Source: Tyto alba
Lineage: Eukaryota > Chordata > Aves > Strigiformes > Tytonidae
Reading direction: 5' to 3'
Assembly (NCBI RefSeq): GCF_018691265.1
Contig: NW_024881295.1
Span: 20,016,243 to 20,080,242 of the forward strand
DNA: 64,000 bases
In this document: positions 11,635 to 24,246 of the stretch, piece by piece
How the letters are laid out: every line of letters begins with the position of its first letter
How positions within the stretch are numbered: position 1 is the first letter of the stretch
The notes under the pieces: model-generated
Told to the model about the DNA's origin: nothing
What the model saw: the letters and a program-made list of their open reading frames with translations, nothing else
Database searches by the model: none
Program-made: the position numbers and the translations under genes

Positions 11635-14253
11635 TTGTTGCTGTTATTGTTATTAATAACCTAAAAAGCAAACCGTAATACTTAATCAGAAAAATATCAA
11701 CGCAGGGAAAATGTTCCATATGCCAGTGTATAAATAGATCTGGCAGAGAACGTAACAATAGCTCTGCTGCTGCACTCTCAGAACTGGACTGATCCTGATA
11801 AAAACAATGGGTGACTGTTTCTTGCTGTCTTTCACTGTAGATGAGAGGAAGCCACTGTAATGGTACTGCCTATTAAAGAGGATGTAACTCAGTGGGGTAA
11901 ACAGTAATTATGCAACAGGAAGAACAGACTGGGTAGGTTTGAACATGTTCACAAAATAGGTTGTCTCTGTTGGAAAGCAGCGGCAAGTTCTGCCTCTGCC
12001 CCCCAAATACTTACACAGAAGCACATAGTGCTTTATCACTGCGAGTGGTCGCTGCCCTGTGCTGTGCTGTTAATCCCAGAATTGCCACTTTGCGAGCGAT
12101 GTCTGTAGGAAGCATATCCTCGCTCAGTATACCAATAGTTGGATGTTTTGATGTTGAATTGCCTTGCGGCTGCTGCCTAAAGGTTGCATGGCCTAGCAAT
12201 GGTGAACTTTAATAAAAGGCAGCACACCTGAGCTAAACAAGAGCGGGGAAACAATGCAGTCATTAGCACTAGCAACGATTTACTTGTTGACCATGGTCCC
12301 CAGAGCAAATGTGATTATGTGTTTTGCTATTTTGCTTTGCTATTTTGAGAGGTTGTGGGGCCTAAAGGCTTAAAATAAGGAGCAAATACCACTTGCTGGT
12401 TTCCCTGCCCTGTACAGTGGAGATGCCAATACTGGTCTGCCCATTACTGAACTCAGACAGAATAAATTAGTTCATATTAACACAGTTCTTTGAAACCATG
12501 CTTGAATCTGATTACTGTTGAGAATATTTATCCCAAAAGCAAAAAAAAAGCCCGGTCCTTTGTAGATCCAGAGGGGCATAAGGAGCTCTACTAGACCAAT
12601 GGTGCCATCAGCGACTTCCCTCAGCTAACCTGAGGTTAATCAGAGAGGGGCTTGGATCCTGGATGACGGGTGCCCAAGTAAAGGATGCACAGGTTAAAAA
12701 ACTACTCATCAGAGAGATCTTCCAAATTCACTGCTTTGAGGGAAGAGGTGAAATAAATCTTGTAACAGACGAAAAGGGAATAAGTGTTCAGGTCACAAAA
12801 AATTGGTCAGATGATATAAAACATCCCACATTCGTGTTCATCATACAGCATAAGAGGAGCTGAACCTGCTATGTGAGCTCAGAACCAAGTTAAATCAAAT
12901 GATGCCAGCTAGCTGATCACTATAAAAATAAAGAGGGCAAACACACTTCACATTTTGCTTAAGCTAATGGGTATTTTCTTTCTCCTGGAAACAAATTATA
13001 TCAAAATACCAACTGTTCTTGATCCTTTTTCCTTTTTTTTTTTTTTTTTTTCCCTTTTTTTTTTTTTTTTTTCATGCTGGGTATTAATTACCTATATCCT
13101 AGGAGTCCTGAACAAAGGTAATATATTTTCATTTTGTGGTAATGACTCTGATTACACCATGCAGGGGACCATGCAACGGGCGGTATTTGTATGATTGAGT
13201 GAAGACAAATATTTATCTTCCATACAGGTGTTGTGGCTAAGCAGATCATACACTCATTACACAAATCACATCTGGGATCTGTTTCTCAATCTGTCATTTT
13301 ACCTGTTGAAGAATTGGAGTGCCAGCTCCAAGCTGTACTTTTTTACCTGTCGAAATCTGGAGTACTAACACATTAATTTTTTTTTTTATATAACTGTCTG
13401 AGGATAAATAATGATAAAAATTATTATATTGCTTCAGTTCTTCACCCCTTATTTTTACTTTCCTTATTTTTAATGGCCAGAGTCTAACATTTAGATCCAA
13501 AGGAAGTGTTGTGGGCAGAATATATATTTTCTATTTAAATGAAGCAAAAATTTATTTGTGTGTGTTTTCAAGACTGATGGATTTAGGGACATAAATCTTT
13601 CTGGTCACTATTGGTTAGGGAGAAAGACCCCACCTCCATCCTCCTCCTGAAAAGCTGACTTCTTAGATTCACAAATTGATGGTTTGACACAACTCTCAAT
13701 AAAACTTTTTCCAGTGTTCTCATCTATACAGTGCAGACTAAAAACAAATTGTGAAACACTGATGGATATCACCAAATGGAACTGGCATTCTCCAGCCAGC
13801 TCACATTTCCACAGTAGGCTCACACATGACTTAGTCCTTTCTGAATTCATCTAACTCTGACTCCCTATGTAGCCATTATTCCATGAGCTGCCACACACTG
13901 TTAGTGTATCCTCAAATAGCTTCAGTGCTATTTACCTTCAAAAATTTTGTCCAAGAAAAAGATAACTTGTAGTCCAGGTTATTTTTCCAATCAGAAATCC
14001 TGGACAAGAAGCAGTTTAATAATAACTTTAGTTTTGCCAGATTTTAAAATATTAGCAAGGAAGTTTTATTAAAAAGAACAGTAAACAAATAGGAATTAGT
14101 GAATCCAGCCACTCACCTGCTCATGATCACTTCTGCTGAAAAAAATCAGGTGTCCTACCCAAGGTCTGGATGACCTGAACCCAAGGGTCTAAAGCACCTC
14201 AGCAGATATCTAGAGCTCAGGAGTTCCTCATCACAGTGTGGGAACTATGGCTG
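11635..14253. other. Unique DNA, no gene recognised
   Basis: It contains a T19-CCC-T18 tract at 13033-13072. The stretch at 13712-13790 faintly resembles the 3' part of a MIR (CTCATCTATACAGTG, then a GTGAAACACTGATGG block), but too weakly to call. No exon seen. Confidence 0.45.
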
Positions 14254-14258
14254 GCTAG

Positions 14259-14832
14259 TGTTGTAGTTTAATTCCAGCAGGCAGCTAACACCACCACACA
14301 GCCCCCACTAGTGGGATGGGACAGAGAATCAGAAGGATAAAAGTGAGAAAACTCATGGGTTGAGATAAAGACCATTTAATAAGTAAAAGCAGGAAAAACG
14401 AAACAAAACAAAACACAACCAACCAACCAAAACACAACTTAAAAAAAAAAAAAAAATCCAGGAAAAACAAGTGATGCAAAAAACCCTAGATGCTCACCAC
14501 CAGCCAGACCACCCCCAAGCAACGGCAGCCCTGGCAAAATTCCCCCACCCCTGTATTTATTACTGCATACAACATCATATGGTGTGGAATATCCCTTTGA
14601 TCAGCTGGGGTCATCTGTTCCAGCTGTGCCCCCTCCCATCTTCTTGTGTGCTACCAGCCTGAGCGCTGGTAGGGTGGGGTCAGAGACAGAAACAGAATTG
14701 ATGCTGTGTGAGCACTGCTCTGCAGTACCTATCAGCGCTGTTATCGACACTGTTTCCAGCACAAATCCAAAACGTAGCACTGTAACAGCTACTATGAAGA
14801 AAATTAAGTCTATCCCAGCCCAAAACAATACA
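14259..14832 (-). mobile_element. Solo LTR, related ERVL-like subfamily
   Basis: A 574-bp solo LTR with TGTTGTAG and AATACA at its edges, flanked by a perfect 5-bp duplication GCTAG (14254-14258 and 14833-14837). It shares blocks with the LTRs at 4 and 51 kb: the GGGTTGAGATAAAG block, the CAGCTG/CCCCCTCCCA block, GTTTCCAGCACAAATCCAAAAC, and TATCCCAGCC near the right end. The middle is different and holds a CA-rich simple stretch (about 14393-14455). A polyadenylation-type ATTAAA lies on the minus strand at 14376-14381. No internal viral genes adjoin. It looks older than the 4-kb copy. Confidence 0.88.
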
Positions 14833-14837
14833 GCTAG

Positions 14838-15834
14838 CTACCAGCAATGCGGACAGAAACTGCTCAGCAAAAAGCCCCAAATCTCCCTGCCCGTAGACAC
14901 ACACAGAGGCTGAAACTTAATCTAGTGGTACATAAATACCCAGAGGGATTGAGCACAGAGTCATTCTTCATCTGGATTCTTATTATTCAGTCATGCAGTT
15001 GCCTGCTGACTGAACTATCTTTTATGAATCTTAGGTCTTAAACCTCTACAGGAAGACACGAGTACCTGTCTCAGGGCTGTAGAGACTACAAGTTAATGTG
15101 GTACAAACTGGTTCATTTTGCAGGACTAGATCCAGCTGCTTACCCTTCAAAGTCCCAGGGGATGGCCTGGGATGATGAAAAGAGAGATTCTGTCCTGTGT
15201 ATGTTTCCCTGTTTATTATTATTGCCTGGAAGAGAGAAGATTTTGGTCTTTGTTCTCCAGCATGTTTTGTTTAGGCTCAGTTCAGGTAACAGCTTGTATA
15301 AAAAGCTGGGATTGATAGAACACGTTTCTAAGTATTGCCATTTTCTTTTCATAAAAGCATGCTCAATGTAGACCAGAAGTCGTAATCTCTGTCAGAAAGG
15401 AACATTATGGAATAACATGAAGTCTAAAATGTGCTGATGTTCACAAATACATTAAAATAGGAAAGACTCTAGGGGGGGGAAAAAAAAACAAAACAGGGAA
15501 ACAAGCAAACAAATAAACAAACCAAACCACAATAGCTTGCAGATTAAAAAATATGGAAATTTTCTGATGCATTTTTCTTTGATTTTAAAGAACAATCCAA
15601 ACCACATTATCCATGTTTCTGGTTACTGGTACAGTGGGTGGTGGGCCCTTATTCAATGAAACACCGGTACAGAGATGTAAGATTAATTATGTGCTTGACC
15701 TTATTTCGTGAGTATTTAGGCATATAACTTTTAACTTTGTTGAATAGATAAATGTCTGGTTGCTGCTCTTAATAATTTGTGCTCTATCACCTTTTCCACA
15801 TGTTACTTGAAAAACTTTAATTATCAATGTCTCA
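14838..15834. other. Unique DNA, no gene recognised
   Basis: No exon or named repeat was identified. A purine and CAAA-rich simple stretch lies at about 15471-15531. Confidence 0.45.
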
Positions 15835-15985
15835 TAACACACCTTTGAGGCAGATAATCACTGTACTGATCTTGCAGATTAGAAAAGGAAGTCAAGACAG
15901 ATTGTAGCCTATATTTTTGTAAAGTGCTTCAGTTTTTCAACAACTGACTTGAAATGCCAAGCCCATGTTCTCAGTGCTAGCTCCT
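15835..15985 (-). repeat. MIR-like SINE relic, reverse orientation
   Basis: The plus strand reads as the complement of the MIR core: CACCTTTGAGGCAGATAATC, then GATCTTGCAGATTAGAAAAGG (the usual CTTACAGATGGGAAAAC position), and later CCCATGTTCTCAGTGCTAGC. The order matches the reverse of an ancient MIR-like SINE. Divergence is high and the limits are approximate. Confidence 0.55.
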
Positions 15986-18900
15986 CTGCCCAACAGCCAC
16001 GCACACATTAAACATTCAGCAGTTCAGCCAGACCAGCCTTGTGTTTGGAGCACAAGTGCTGTATACCTGTACTTGAAGGAACTGTTTTGAAAACTGGTGC
16101 TTAAGTGATTCATTAAAGCAATAATCCTGACACCTGAGCTTGTTCTTTAGTCCCTGAGGTCCAGCTGAGAGCATAACATCCCTGTTCAGGAAAGCAATCA
16201 AATATCTCTTAACCTTGAAACTAATACTTTTGTGCTGAACATTAAACACTCAGGTATTTTCATGAACTGATATTCTGATTACACCAGTGGGAATCCTCAC
16301 AGAACATCCCCAGCTGTTACAGAAGTTATCAATAAACACAGATCCTAGGTTTGTCTTTCATATGGAAATAGGAATGAAGAAAACTCTCCCTCATGGTTTA
16401 CTACAGTAGCCTTTTTACTTGGGCCAGTTGCTGCACACAAATTCAGCTTTAATAGTAGTTAGAATATTTCAAAAGATAATACACTGATCTTGACAGTTCA
16501 GGTAACAAGGTACGGTTGTTCCCTGAAGAGAGAAATAAGAAATAGAATATTAGAAGTCTCAGTATTTTATGAAGTTTGAACCAGGGAGTGACTTTTTTTA
16601 AAGATTCTAAAAAAACTTTGACAAGAATATTCCAAGTGGCTCACAATTAAATGCAACTAGATTTACTTCCACATCTTTGTCATTAATGTCAAAAAAGGTC
16701 TGTCCATCTATCTACTCTGGAGGAAAAAATGTACTTTCTTCTTTCTAGAGGGCTTATATAAAGTTTCACCACATCATCAGTTGGCTCTACAAGTGATGCT
16801 AGAAGGAATTGCTCTTAGCCAAGGCTATTCAGTTGTGAAATGTCTGTGGTAAGAGTGAGGAAGAGTACAAATTATAGTGATTTGGTGGATTTGGTGGTAG
16901 AAAAGATGGTGTGATGATAAGACACTGGTTTGACCTAGCAGAAGTCCGCACTGAAAACTTGGAAGGTGAAAGAACATATGAAAAGTAGACTTAAGCTATT
17001 TCTCATTCTAAAGTCTCATACATGAATCAGGCATCCGTGGATCCAGATCTTCATTTCTGTGTAAGTTTACCACATGCTGTGATCTATGGTCTTGGTGGAT
17101 CATGAAACAATATCAAAAATGTGCCTGCAAGACACATTTCTGAAGTGCTCCAGAGCTCATTTGGTTTGTTGACTGAGCTTGACCATGCGTGATTCATTAC
17201 TCTTAATAATCATTGCAGCAATGTAGAACTTCATTCAAAACCTTTCTTTTTCTAACTTAAAAAGTTTCTAACTTATTAGAAAGGCTGCTTATACTTGATT
17301 TAATATTGGGTTGAACTACAAAACTATTGTCATATCTCCTCAAGAGAGTCTGTTCCTTTCCATGCAAAGCAATTCAACTACTGAACAGGAATATGAAAAC
17401 AAGCAATTTTAAGATGTACAATATGGAAATACTGTCAGAGAATCTATACATTCTATGTCTGCTGAGTCAAACTGCATCAGAAAATGTTGTTGTTTTTATT
17501 AATATTATCATTATTAAATATATCCTATTGACAGGAAATAACCTAAAATAAGGAAGGAACGAATGGTTTCTTAATGTCATGTTTCACCTGTGTATTTCAC
17601 CCTTTCTAGGTGGGAGTAATGCATAGTTTTCAACAAAGGACACGAGCAAATTCTCCATGATGCTTAGGAATATATTTAGGTTATGTCTGTAATGATAATG
17701 AAGATGAGGAAGGAAAAAAACATGACAGGATTATTATTGACTACGTTTCAAAACTGCACAGTGAAAAAAATATATATATTTTAGAGTAAAAAAAGTGAGT
17801 TACGGGATGTGTGACAGCAATTGTTACTAATCTTGCCTTGATTTGCAAACTGAAGGTTAAGAAGATGTAGGTGTACAACTGACATAAGTAAGTACATCTT
17901 CATTAAAACTGCTAGAAATAGGAAGGAGGGGAAGTCTAAGCAACTCCACTTGGTGGACTTTTTTTCTTTCAAAGAATGAGCAGATAGGAAAGTAATGATA
18001 TAACAGAGTAAAGGAAATAAGAGTTAGAATTTAGCACTGGACCATTAGTAATAAAAGGGTTTACAAATTAGTTCTGACAAAGGGACTCCAGTAGCAGTTA
18101 GAAGAGTGCAGTGAATTGAGGAGGGGTTTTATGCTGGACTAGAACAAATAGAAAAAGTGAAAAAGGTTGAATGCATTTAGCAAGTTTTGTGGATAAACAC
18201 AATGAATAAAGGTTGGTGTTGATAAATATAAAACAGTAGATGCTGAAAAAGAAAAAAATATTTGCTGATGCATTTTGCTGAAATTTTTCAGTTAAACACA
18301 CCAGTGACACAGGTGTAATTGCAGACAGATTAGCAAAGATGTTTTCAAAGTTCAGCTAAATAAAGAAGGCAGAAGGATCTTAAGCAATGAGGTTTACACT
18401 GATTTATGAAGTAATATTAGTCAACCATATTACAACATTATGCAGACCATCTATCTAAGTGGTGTGGTTCCATCTAGAATAGTACCTGCTATAAAATGAC
18501 CTTGTCTCCAGAAAGAGACTGTACAGAGGGATCAGAAGGGGAAAAGTAATTGCCATGAAGCATGAAAAAACAGGGCAGGGACCCTTGGCTGAACGGAGGG
18601 TGAAGAAAACATATAGAATCCTTACTCTTAGAGAGCAGGGGCACAGGAAACAACATGGAAAAAGTAAAGATCCAATGAATAATTCCAGTATGGGAATTTG
18701 CTGCTCTAAAATGGGACATTGCTGTTCTTGTCACTTCATACAGAAAAGAAACAAAACATGCTGGGGGCCATCATTCGAGGTTAAAGGTGTCAACTTCAAA
18801 ACTCATAAAAGAAAATACATTTTTCACAAACTTGATTGAACTGTAGAACACGTAATTAAACAGTAGTTCTCAAAGTCAAGGATGATCTTGAGTCTGAAAA

Positions 18901-19415
18901 CTTCACAAGGTTCAAAATACAGGGCATTTCTAGATAGCAACAATGTCCTCAGTTATATTAGCTAATGCTAAGAAAAACAGTAAAAGAGACAACAAAAAAA
19001 AAATGCAGGGCAATTTATGCAGCTGTAATTCTCTGGGGGTAGGAGGAGACTTCTTGGAGGAGGCAGATTATCTCATGTCTAGTGGAGAAACTGCTTTGCT
19101 CTTTCTATGGAAATACCATTAGAGAGCTGGCACACCATGCAGTACACTACAATGACTTGGGAGATACCTATTCAGGTACTGAAAAGAGCAGTCCCAACCA
19201 CATGGAGCTTCATCTGAGCCAGTAAACTGTGCTCCATAGATGGGCTAATTAGAAAATATTGTGCCTAATTGCAGAAGCACCTCTGTCTGTGATGGCTCAG
19301 GACTGCTGGCACTGTGCAATGCAAAGCCTTGGTGACTGTGTCACTTGTGTCACTAAAAGTGGGAGAAAGGAAAAGGATGAAACAATGTGATATTGTTCCT
19401 GACCATGATGAATGA
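15986..19415. other. Unique AT-rich DNA, no gene recognised
   Basis: No coding exon, RNA gene or transposon could be identified. Short open frames (for example 17327-17551 and 18555-18839) have no recognisable domain. Confidence 0.5.
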
Positions 19416-20430
19416 TGTGTGCCCATCCTCATTTGAGCCCAGAGGGCAAATGAGCACACCCAGCTGCTTGCTCACTCCTTCCTTCTCGGGAATGGGAAGG
19501 AGAAAATAAGCAAAAGGCTTGGGATTCGAGATAAGGACAGGGAGGGATGACTCACCCATTACAGTCACAAAAAACAAAAGACAGACTCGTTAGGGGAAGA
19601 AAAAGAATATTGATTTAATTCGACCACCACCACTTAATTTAACAATCAAACAGAGTAGGACAGTGAGAAATAAAATCTCTTCTTAAAAAACGCCTCCCTC
19701 CCTCCCTTCTTCCCAGGCTCAGTTTTGCTCCTGATTTCTCTACCTGTTTCCCACCCAGTGGTGCAGGGGAGCAGGGGATGGGGGTTGCAGTCAGTCCATC
19801 ACCCGTTGTTTTTGCCACTCCTCCCTCCACGCTTCCCCTGCTCCAGTGTGAGATCCCTCTCACCGGACACAGTCCTTCACAAACTTTCTCTGACATGAGT
19901 CCTTCCCTCAGGCTGAAGCTCTTCCCAAACTGCTCCAGCATGGGTCCCTTCCATGTGTTGCAGTCCTCCCAGTGACAAACTACACCAGCGCAGGCTCCCC
20001 TCGGTGTACCGGCCTTCTTGGGGCTCAGTCACCTGTTCCAGCATGAGGTCCTCCATGGACTGCAGGTGGGCATCTGCTCTACCATGGACCTCCTTGGGCT
20101 GCAAGGGGACAACCTGCCCTGTCACCATGGGTTTCAGAGGAGTCTTTGCTCTGGCACACCTCCCCCCCTTTTCCTCCTCCTCCTTTCTTTCCCTGACCTC
20201 AGTGTCCTCCTCACAACTCCCGCTCCTCCTCCCAGGCTCCCCTTCTTAAATATGTTATCACAGAGGCACAGATACCATCACTAATGGCCTTGGCCCTGGC
20301 CAGAGGTGGGTCCAACTTGGAACTGGAAGAGCTTTGAGAAGCTTCTCCCAGGGGCCACTGCTGTAGCCCACTCCCCACCCCACCTGCCACACACACAAAC
20401 ACCCAACAAACTTCCCCAGCACATATTCCA
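19416..20430 (-). mobile_element. Solo LTR, long family B (copy 1, diverged)
   Basis: About 1 kb aligning by eye with the clean LTR at 43380-44451. Shared blocks include AGACTCGTTAGGGGAAGAA, CAAACTTTCTCTGAC, TGCAGTCAGT, GCTTCTCNCAGGGGCC and CTTCTTAAATANGTTATC. The last is a minus-strand TATA-like TATTTAA (20246-20252). The outer ends are worn. A possible TG...CA pair at 19416 and 20430 is flanked by AATGA and AATGG, a 4/5 match, so the limits are tentative. Degenerate repeats of a CTGCTCCAGCATGGGTCCC-like unit fill the middle. No viral genes are present. Confidence 0.82.
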
Positions 20431-20520
20431 AATGGAACTACTTCCATGCTGATTTGAACCAGCAGCTCGCTAGGCACTAAGGAGAAGGTGCTATCCAGCT
20501 TAATTAATGGCGGCTGATGA

Positions 20521-20556
20521 TTAATGATTGGTTTATTAGCAGTTAATGATTGGTTT
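20521..20556 (+). promoter_or_regulatory. Duplicated homeodomain/CCAAT-type motif
   Basis: The 14-mer TTAATGATTGGTTT occurs twice, at 20521-20534 and 20543-20556, with a 22-bp repeat distance, about two helical turns. Each copy joins a homeodomain-type TTAAT to an inverted CCAAT (ATTGG). This would place two factors on the same face of the helix. It is a motif-level inference only. Confidence 0.35.
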
Positions 20557-22902
20557 TAAGTGAACCTGTTGTTGTCATTGTTACTTTGACTGTCTGAATT
20601 CTCATCCCAGCTGAGTGTATGTGTGACCACCATGAAGTTAAGCCATTTAAACAGGCAATGTTATTCTCCTGCAAGCGTCACTGCTCCAATAAATGACAAT
20701 AGGCGCAAAACACAACACTTTCAGAAGGAGAAAGCCAAAGGAAACAAGTATCCCATAGGAAAATGATCGCTGGGAACACATAAGGTGTGGGTTCCAATCC
20801 CCTCTCCCCCACATTGCATTCGTTTTCCTGTTTGTATTTTCTATTAGGATGGATTTGAGCTACCTGCAGAAGTAACTTGCTAAAAAAAAAATTGTTCAGG
20901 AACTCCTATTTTAACAATTCTGCTTCTGGATTTATGGGCTTTGGATGGACTTCAAACAACCATTCACTCTGTATGTGTTTGGGTGAGTAGTGTCTGTACT
21001 AGAGAGACTTTGTACAAGCCCTGTGGCAGAATCAAAGTACAAGGGGGAAGTGCCTACAGAGTTGCGCTGCAAGAGAGCCTGGTTCCTGAGCTTGAAGTGC
21101 TTAAAGAGCAACCAGAGCCCTTGACTTCGTGCCCGTGAAGATGAGTTCTTGAGTCTGCTTGTAAAGTAATATTTTGGGGAAAATATTTCCCACAGAACTG
21201 TGACCCTCTTTAAATCTCTTCACCAAACCAGCAGTCCTTGGCACTCCCCTGGAGGCATTGGAAATTTGCACATAAAGTTGCCAAGGGTCTAGCTACCTTG
21301 AGAAAAAATTGCATTTGAAGTACCTCTTTGTCTTTCCCTAGTTAATTAAAATTTAAAAAAAAAAAAAAAAAAAAAAGTGCATGGCCTGCCTGACATCTGC
21401 TTTTCTATGTCCATGCAACATCCCTGTGTGCAATGCAAGTGAAGTGGGCAGGTTCCCAGTGACTGAGGCTCTCCGCAGAAAAGTTCCACTGACACTTTTG
21501 CAATTACACAACTATTTATTTAGAGCCCTGTATTGGAAAGGACCATTCACAGTCCTGAGTGCATCAGGTTACTGTGTTCTTCAGTGTATGTTAGAGCTCC
21601 TCGGACACTTTTAAAGGACACGATGAAATCTTCCTCCTTTCTAGCCACTGACTCCAGCTCTGCGCTCCTCCCGCGGCTCTGCACATTGCAGGATTTTCCT
21701 TTTTCCTCCCAATCAGAGACACTTCAGGCTGTAAACTCCAGAGTTTCAGGTCAAGGAGGGTCGGTGCCTCTATGGTCAATGTCAAGTAAAACTTTTATGT
21801 GGTAAACAACCCACTCCACACACAATTTAGAGAGGATTTCATTTAACTCTTGGCCTTTTAAGAGCCTTGTGCCACAGCTATAAAACATATCCTGTTATAA
21901 ACCGTACGACTCCTTGCCCCCTTGTTAATGTTTTTTAACTCCCATATCACATAAATTGAGGCCGTATACTTCCTTCTTGTTTTCTTGGAAGTACTTTTCT
22001 GCCTGTACTCAGAAATATGTCTGACAGCCTTGAACACATGCTATACCACCATTTATCAGTAGCTGTCTTTCTAAGCCTGGACAAAGGTGACACTGGTTCT
22101 TAGCAAATATATTTTGCAGATTGTTCTGAAACTGTTTTCGGATCTGCCCACCTACCTACTTACTCAGGTGAGATGCTGCAACATTTGCAAAGAGCAGTTA
22201 TTCCTATACCCCCCCCCCCCCACACACACACAAAAGTGCAGATCTGCAATTTAGAAGAGCTTTATTGATAGGCAAACTGCTTGCATGCTTACATTAAAAA
22301 GTGCCTCCTCAGCTTTGCTGTGCCTAGTGGGATGCTCTTCCAGATACTGTGTTTATCCTTAATAAAACAGTAGGTTTGATTTTCCAGTTCGCCACCTAGC
22401 TGCTCCACAAGAGAGGGGATCAGTTTGGCTTTGAAATTAGACTCTGAGCCCCGTCTAAACCTGCTGGGAATTTCCATTTCATCAGTGCAGTCTGTTTTGA
22501 ATAATTCGTAGCATGTCGGCCTTTGAGACACAAAGGGGGCACGAAAACACTGTTGTCGTGCAGGGGGAATGTGAAAGAAAAGCTTGGTGATTTTCTGTTA
22601 GTAAGACAGTGCTTAATGTCGCTGGCAGGTGAAAGCAATACACCTCCTTGGTAGCTGTGCTGGAGGACTTAAAGGTTTCAACTGTGAAGAAGAAACCGAA
22701 ATGCTCATAGTTCCCTAGCGCTAGCTAAATCCAAGCTGCAACGTGTCAATATTTCAGTGCCTTCCTCTGATATATCTAACTCTGCTTTATAATGCTCCTA
22801 TGGACTCACTGCCCTGGACACAACTAAGTGATTACATGCCCTTTTCTGTTAAAGGTTTGACAATCAGTTTATTTAACTCATTTAATTTCCGCTAGTAAGT
22901 GC

Positions 22903-22923
22903 CTATTAATGATGTATTTGCAT
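22903..22923 (+). promoter_or_regulatory. Homeodomain TTAAT next to POU octamer
   Basis: A TATTAATGATG core is followed by a perfect octamer ATTTGCAT (22916-22923), the complement of ATGCAAAT. The pair sits about 1 kb upstream of the CpG-rich block. Such pairs are common in developmental enhancers, but single motifs also occur by chance. Confidence 0.3.
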
Positions 22924-24212
22924 GGAGTCTGGCTCGCCGTTGCCTCGGTTTGGATTTCTTCCTTCCTTTCTTCTTGCTCCCTGCGGTCCGCACCATCAGG
23001 ATGATTTGCTGTTCTGTTGTCCCATTCTCGCCAGCATTTTCCCGTCATCTGTCAAACGCCTGCCTCCCCCGTGTGCAAAACCATTAAAATCAGCTGTCCG
23101 TTGCAATGCTGGAGGTAAACGAGCGCGGAAGCCCTACAAAAGGCTAAATAGCAGCAGAGCAGAGTGTGTGTGTGTGGGGGGGGGGGGGGGGGGTGGCAAG
23201 CACAGCCCACAGCCGGGGTCCTATGGGTGGGTGCCACAACCAGTAGCCCCAGGGCCTGCACTGGTCCCTGCTGGGAGCGAGGTGTCCAAGACTGGCTCCC
23301 CCTCCCTCTTTGCTCCTTGGTTAACCGCCTTGTGCTGCTTGGGTCAAGAGTCCGTTTGCAGGCGTCTCTTTTTCCACAGAGAGTTTAGGGGCTTCTCCCT
23401 GCTCTTCCCAGTCCTGTTGACCTAGAACTGGTGGCAAAAACTCCAAGGGAAGCGGTACTCTGAATAAACGTGGCCCTTGGAGCTACTTCTTTCCCCTGTG
23501 AGGGGACCCAGCTTCCAAAGGGAAATCAAGAGAGGTCTGTCCCCTGGGCTTGCTCTTTCAGTCCCTTGAGGAAGCATTCTGCTGGCTGGGAAGCCAGTTG
23601 CCTAAGCCATGGCAAATGTGTTGGGAGGTCGCTGAGCCATCAGGACCCCCTCCTCCGGGCGTTCACACGTTTAAGGGTGCACCCTCCCTCCTTCCCTCCT
23701 CCTCGGGAATGTGGCAAGTCAGAAGCAACATGAGAGGGGAGCAAGGCTGCTCTTCTTAGCCATCCTCATTCGCCTGGAGAGAGAAAGGGGCTAGCGGGAG
23801 GCAAGCTCTTGTCTGCCCTGGCTCCGAGTGGACATGAGTGCCTCTGGGAGTGAAAGGGAAAACAGCAGATTCATCTGAAATCTTGCCTTTTCTCATTAAC
23901 TCCAACCCTGTTGCAAAGGGGTGAAGCAGGCATGGAGGGATGCTGAGGCGGGGGCGGGGGGGTGGGGGGGTGTGGGGAGTAGAAGCCGTGAGAGCATGGG
24001 GATGACCCACCCAGGACACTTTGTCCCCGGGGCCTCCATAGCTTCCCTCACCCTTTGAGGGGCCCTTGACTCTCTGCAGATCTCTCTGTAGCCCCCACCC
24101 CCGGGTGCGGGCTGAATGGGAGAGGCACCGCACCCCGCTGAGCGTAAGAGAAAAGATCACCCTGAAAGCGGTCCCCGGGGACACCCCCCCTCCTCCCCTC
24201 GCCCACCCACGC

Positions 24213-24246
24213 TATAAAACTCTCGGGGCAGGAGCCGTTCGGGACA
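24213..24246 (+). promoter_or_regulatory. Candidate TATA-type core promoter in CpG island
   Basis: A canonical TATA box, TATAAAA at 24213-24219, lies inside GC-rich DNA. A possible initiator (GACACTACG) lies about 30 bp downstream, near 24243-24246. GC boxes lie about 250 bp upstream. The first downstream ATGs open only short or T-run-dependent frames, so the transcript, if real, would begin with untranslated or noncoding sequence. The direction is plus. Confidence 0.4.

Larger units (their letters stand above)
20431..23880. other. Unique DNA flanking the CpG block; possible enhancer-type sites
   Basis: No exon recognised. It holds a paired homeodomain/CCAAT-type motif (20521-20556), an A22 run (21355-21376), a C10-plus-CA tract near 22209-22230, an octamer site (22916-22923) and a TG-plus-G18 tract (23164-23193). 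The 80-codon frame at 22289-22531 on the minus strand has a protein-like composition, but I recognise no family and see no flanking splice evidence. Confidence 0.45.

Noticed and set aside
11297..11758. 153-codon minus frame with an Asn-Thr repeat
   Set aside because: It is the translation of the hexamer microsatellite; the flanking parts resemble no protein.
19639..20477. Frames of 65-100 residues on both strands at 19.6-20.5 kb
   Set aside because: They fall within a family B LTR; no gag, pol or env similarity.
22209..22230. Z-DNA forming CA repeat
   Set aside because: The CA stretch is only about five units beside C10, too short to stand out.
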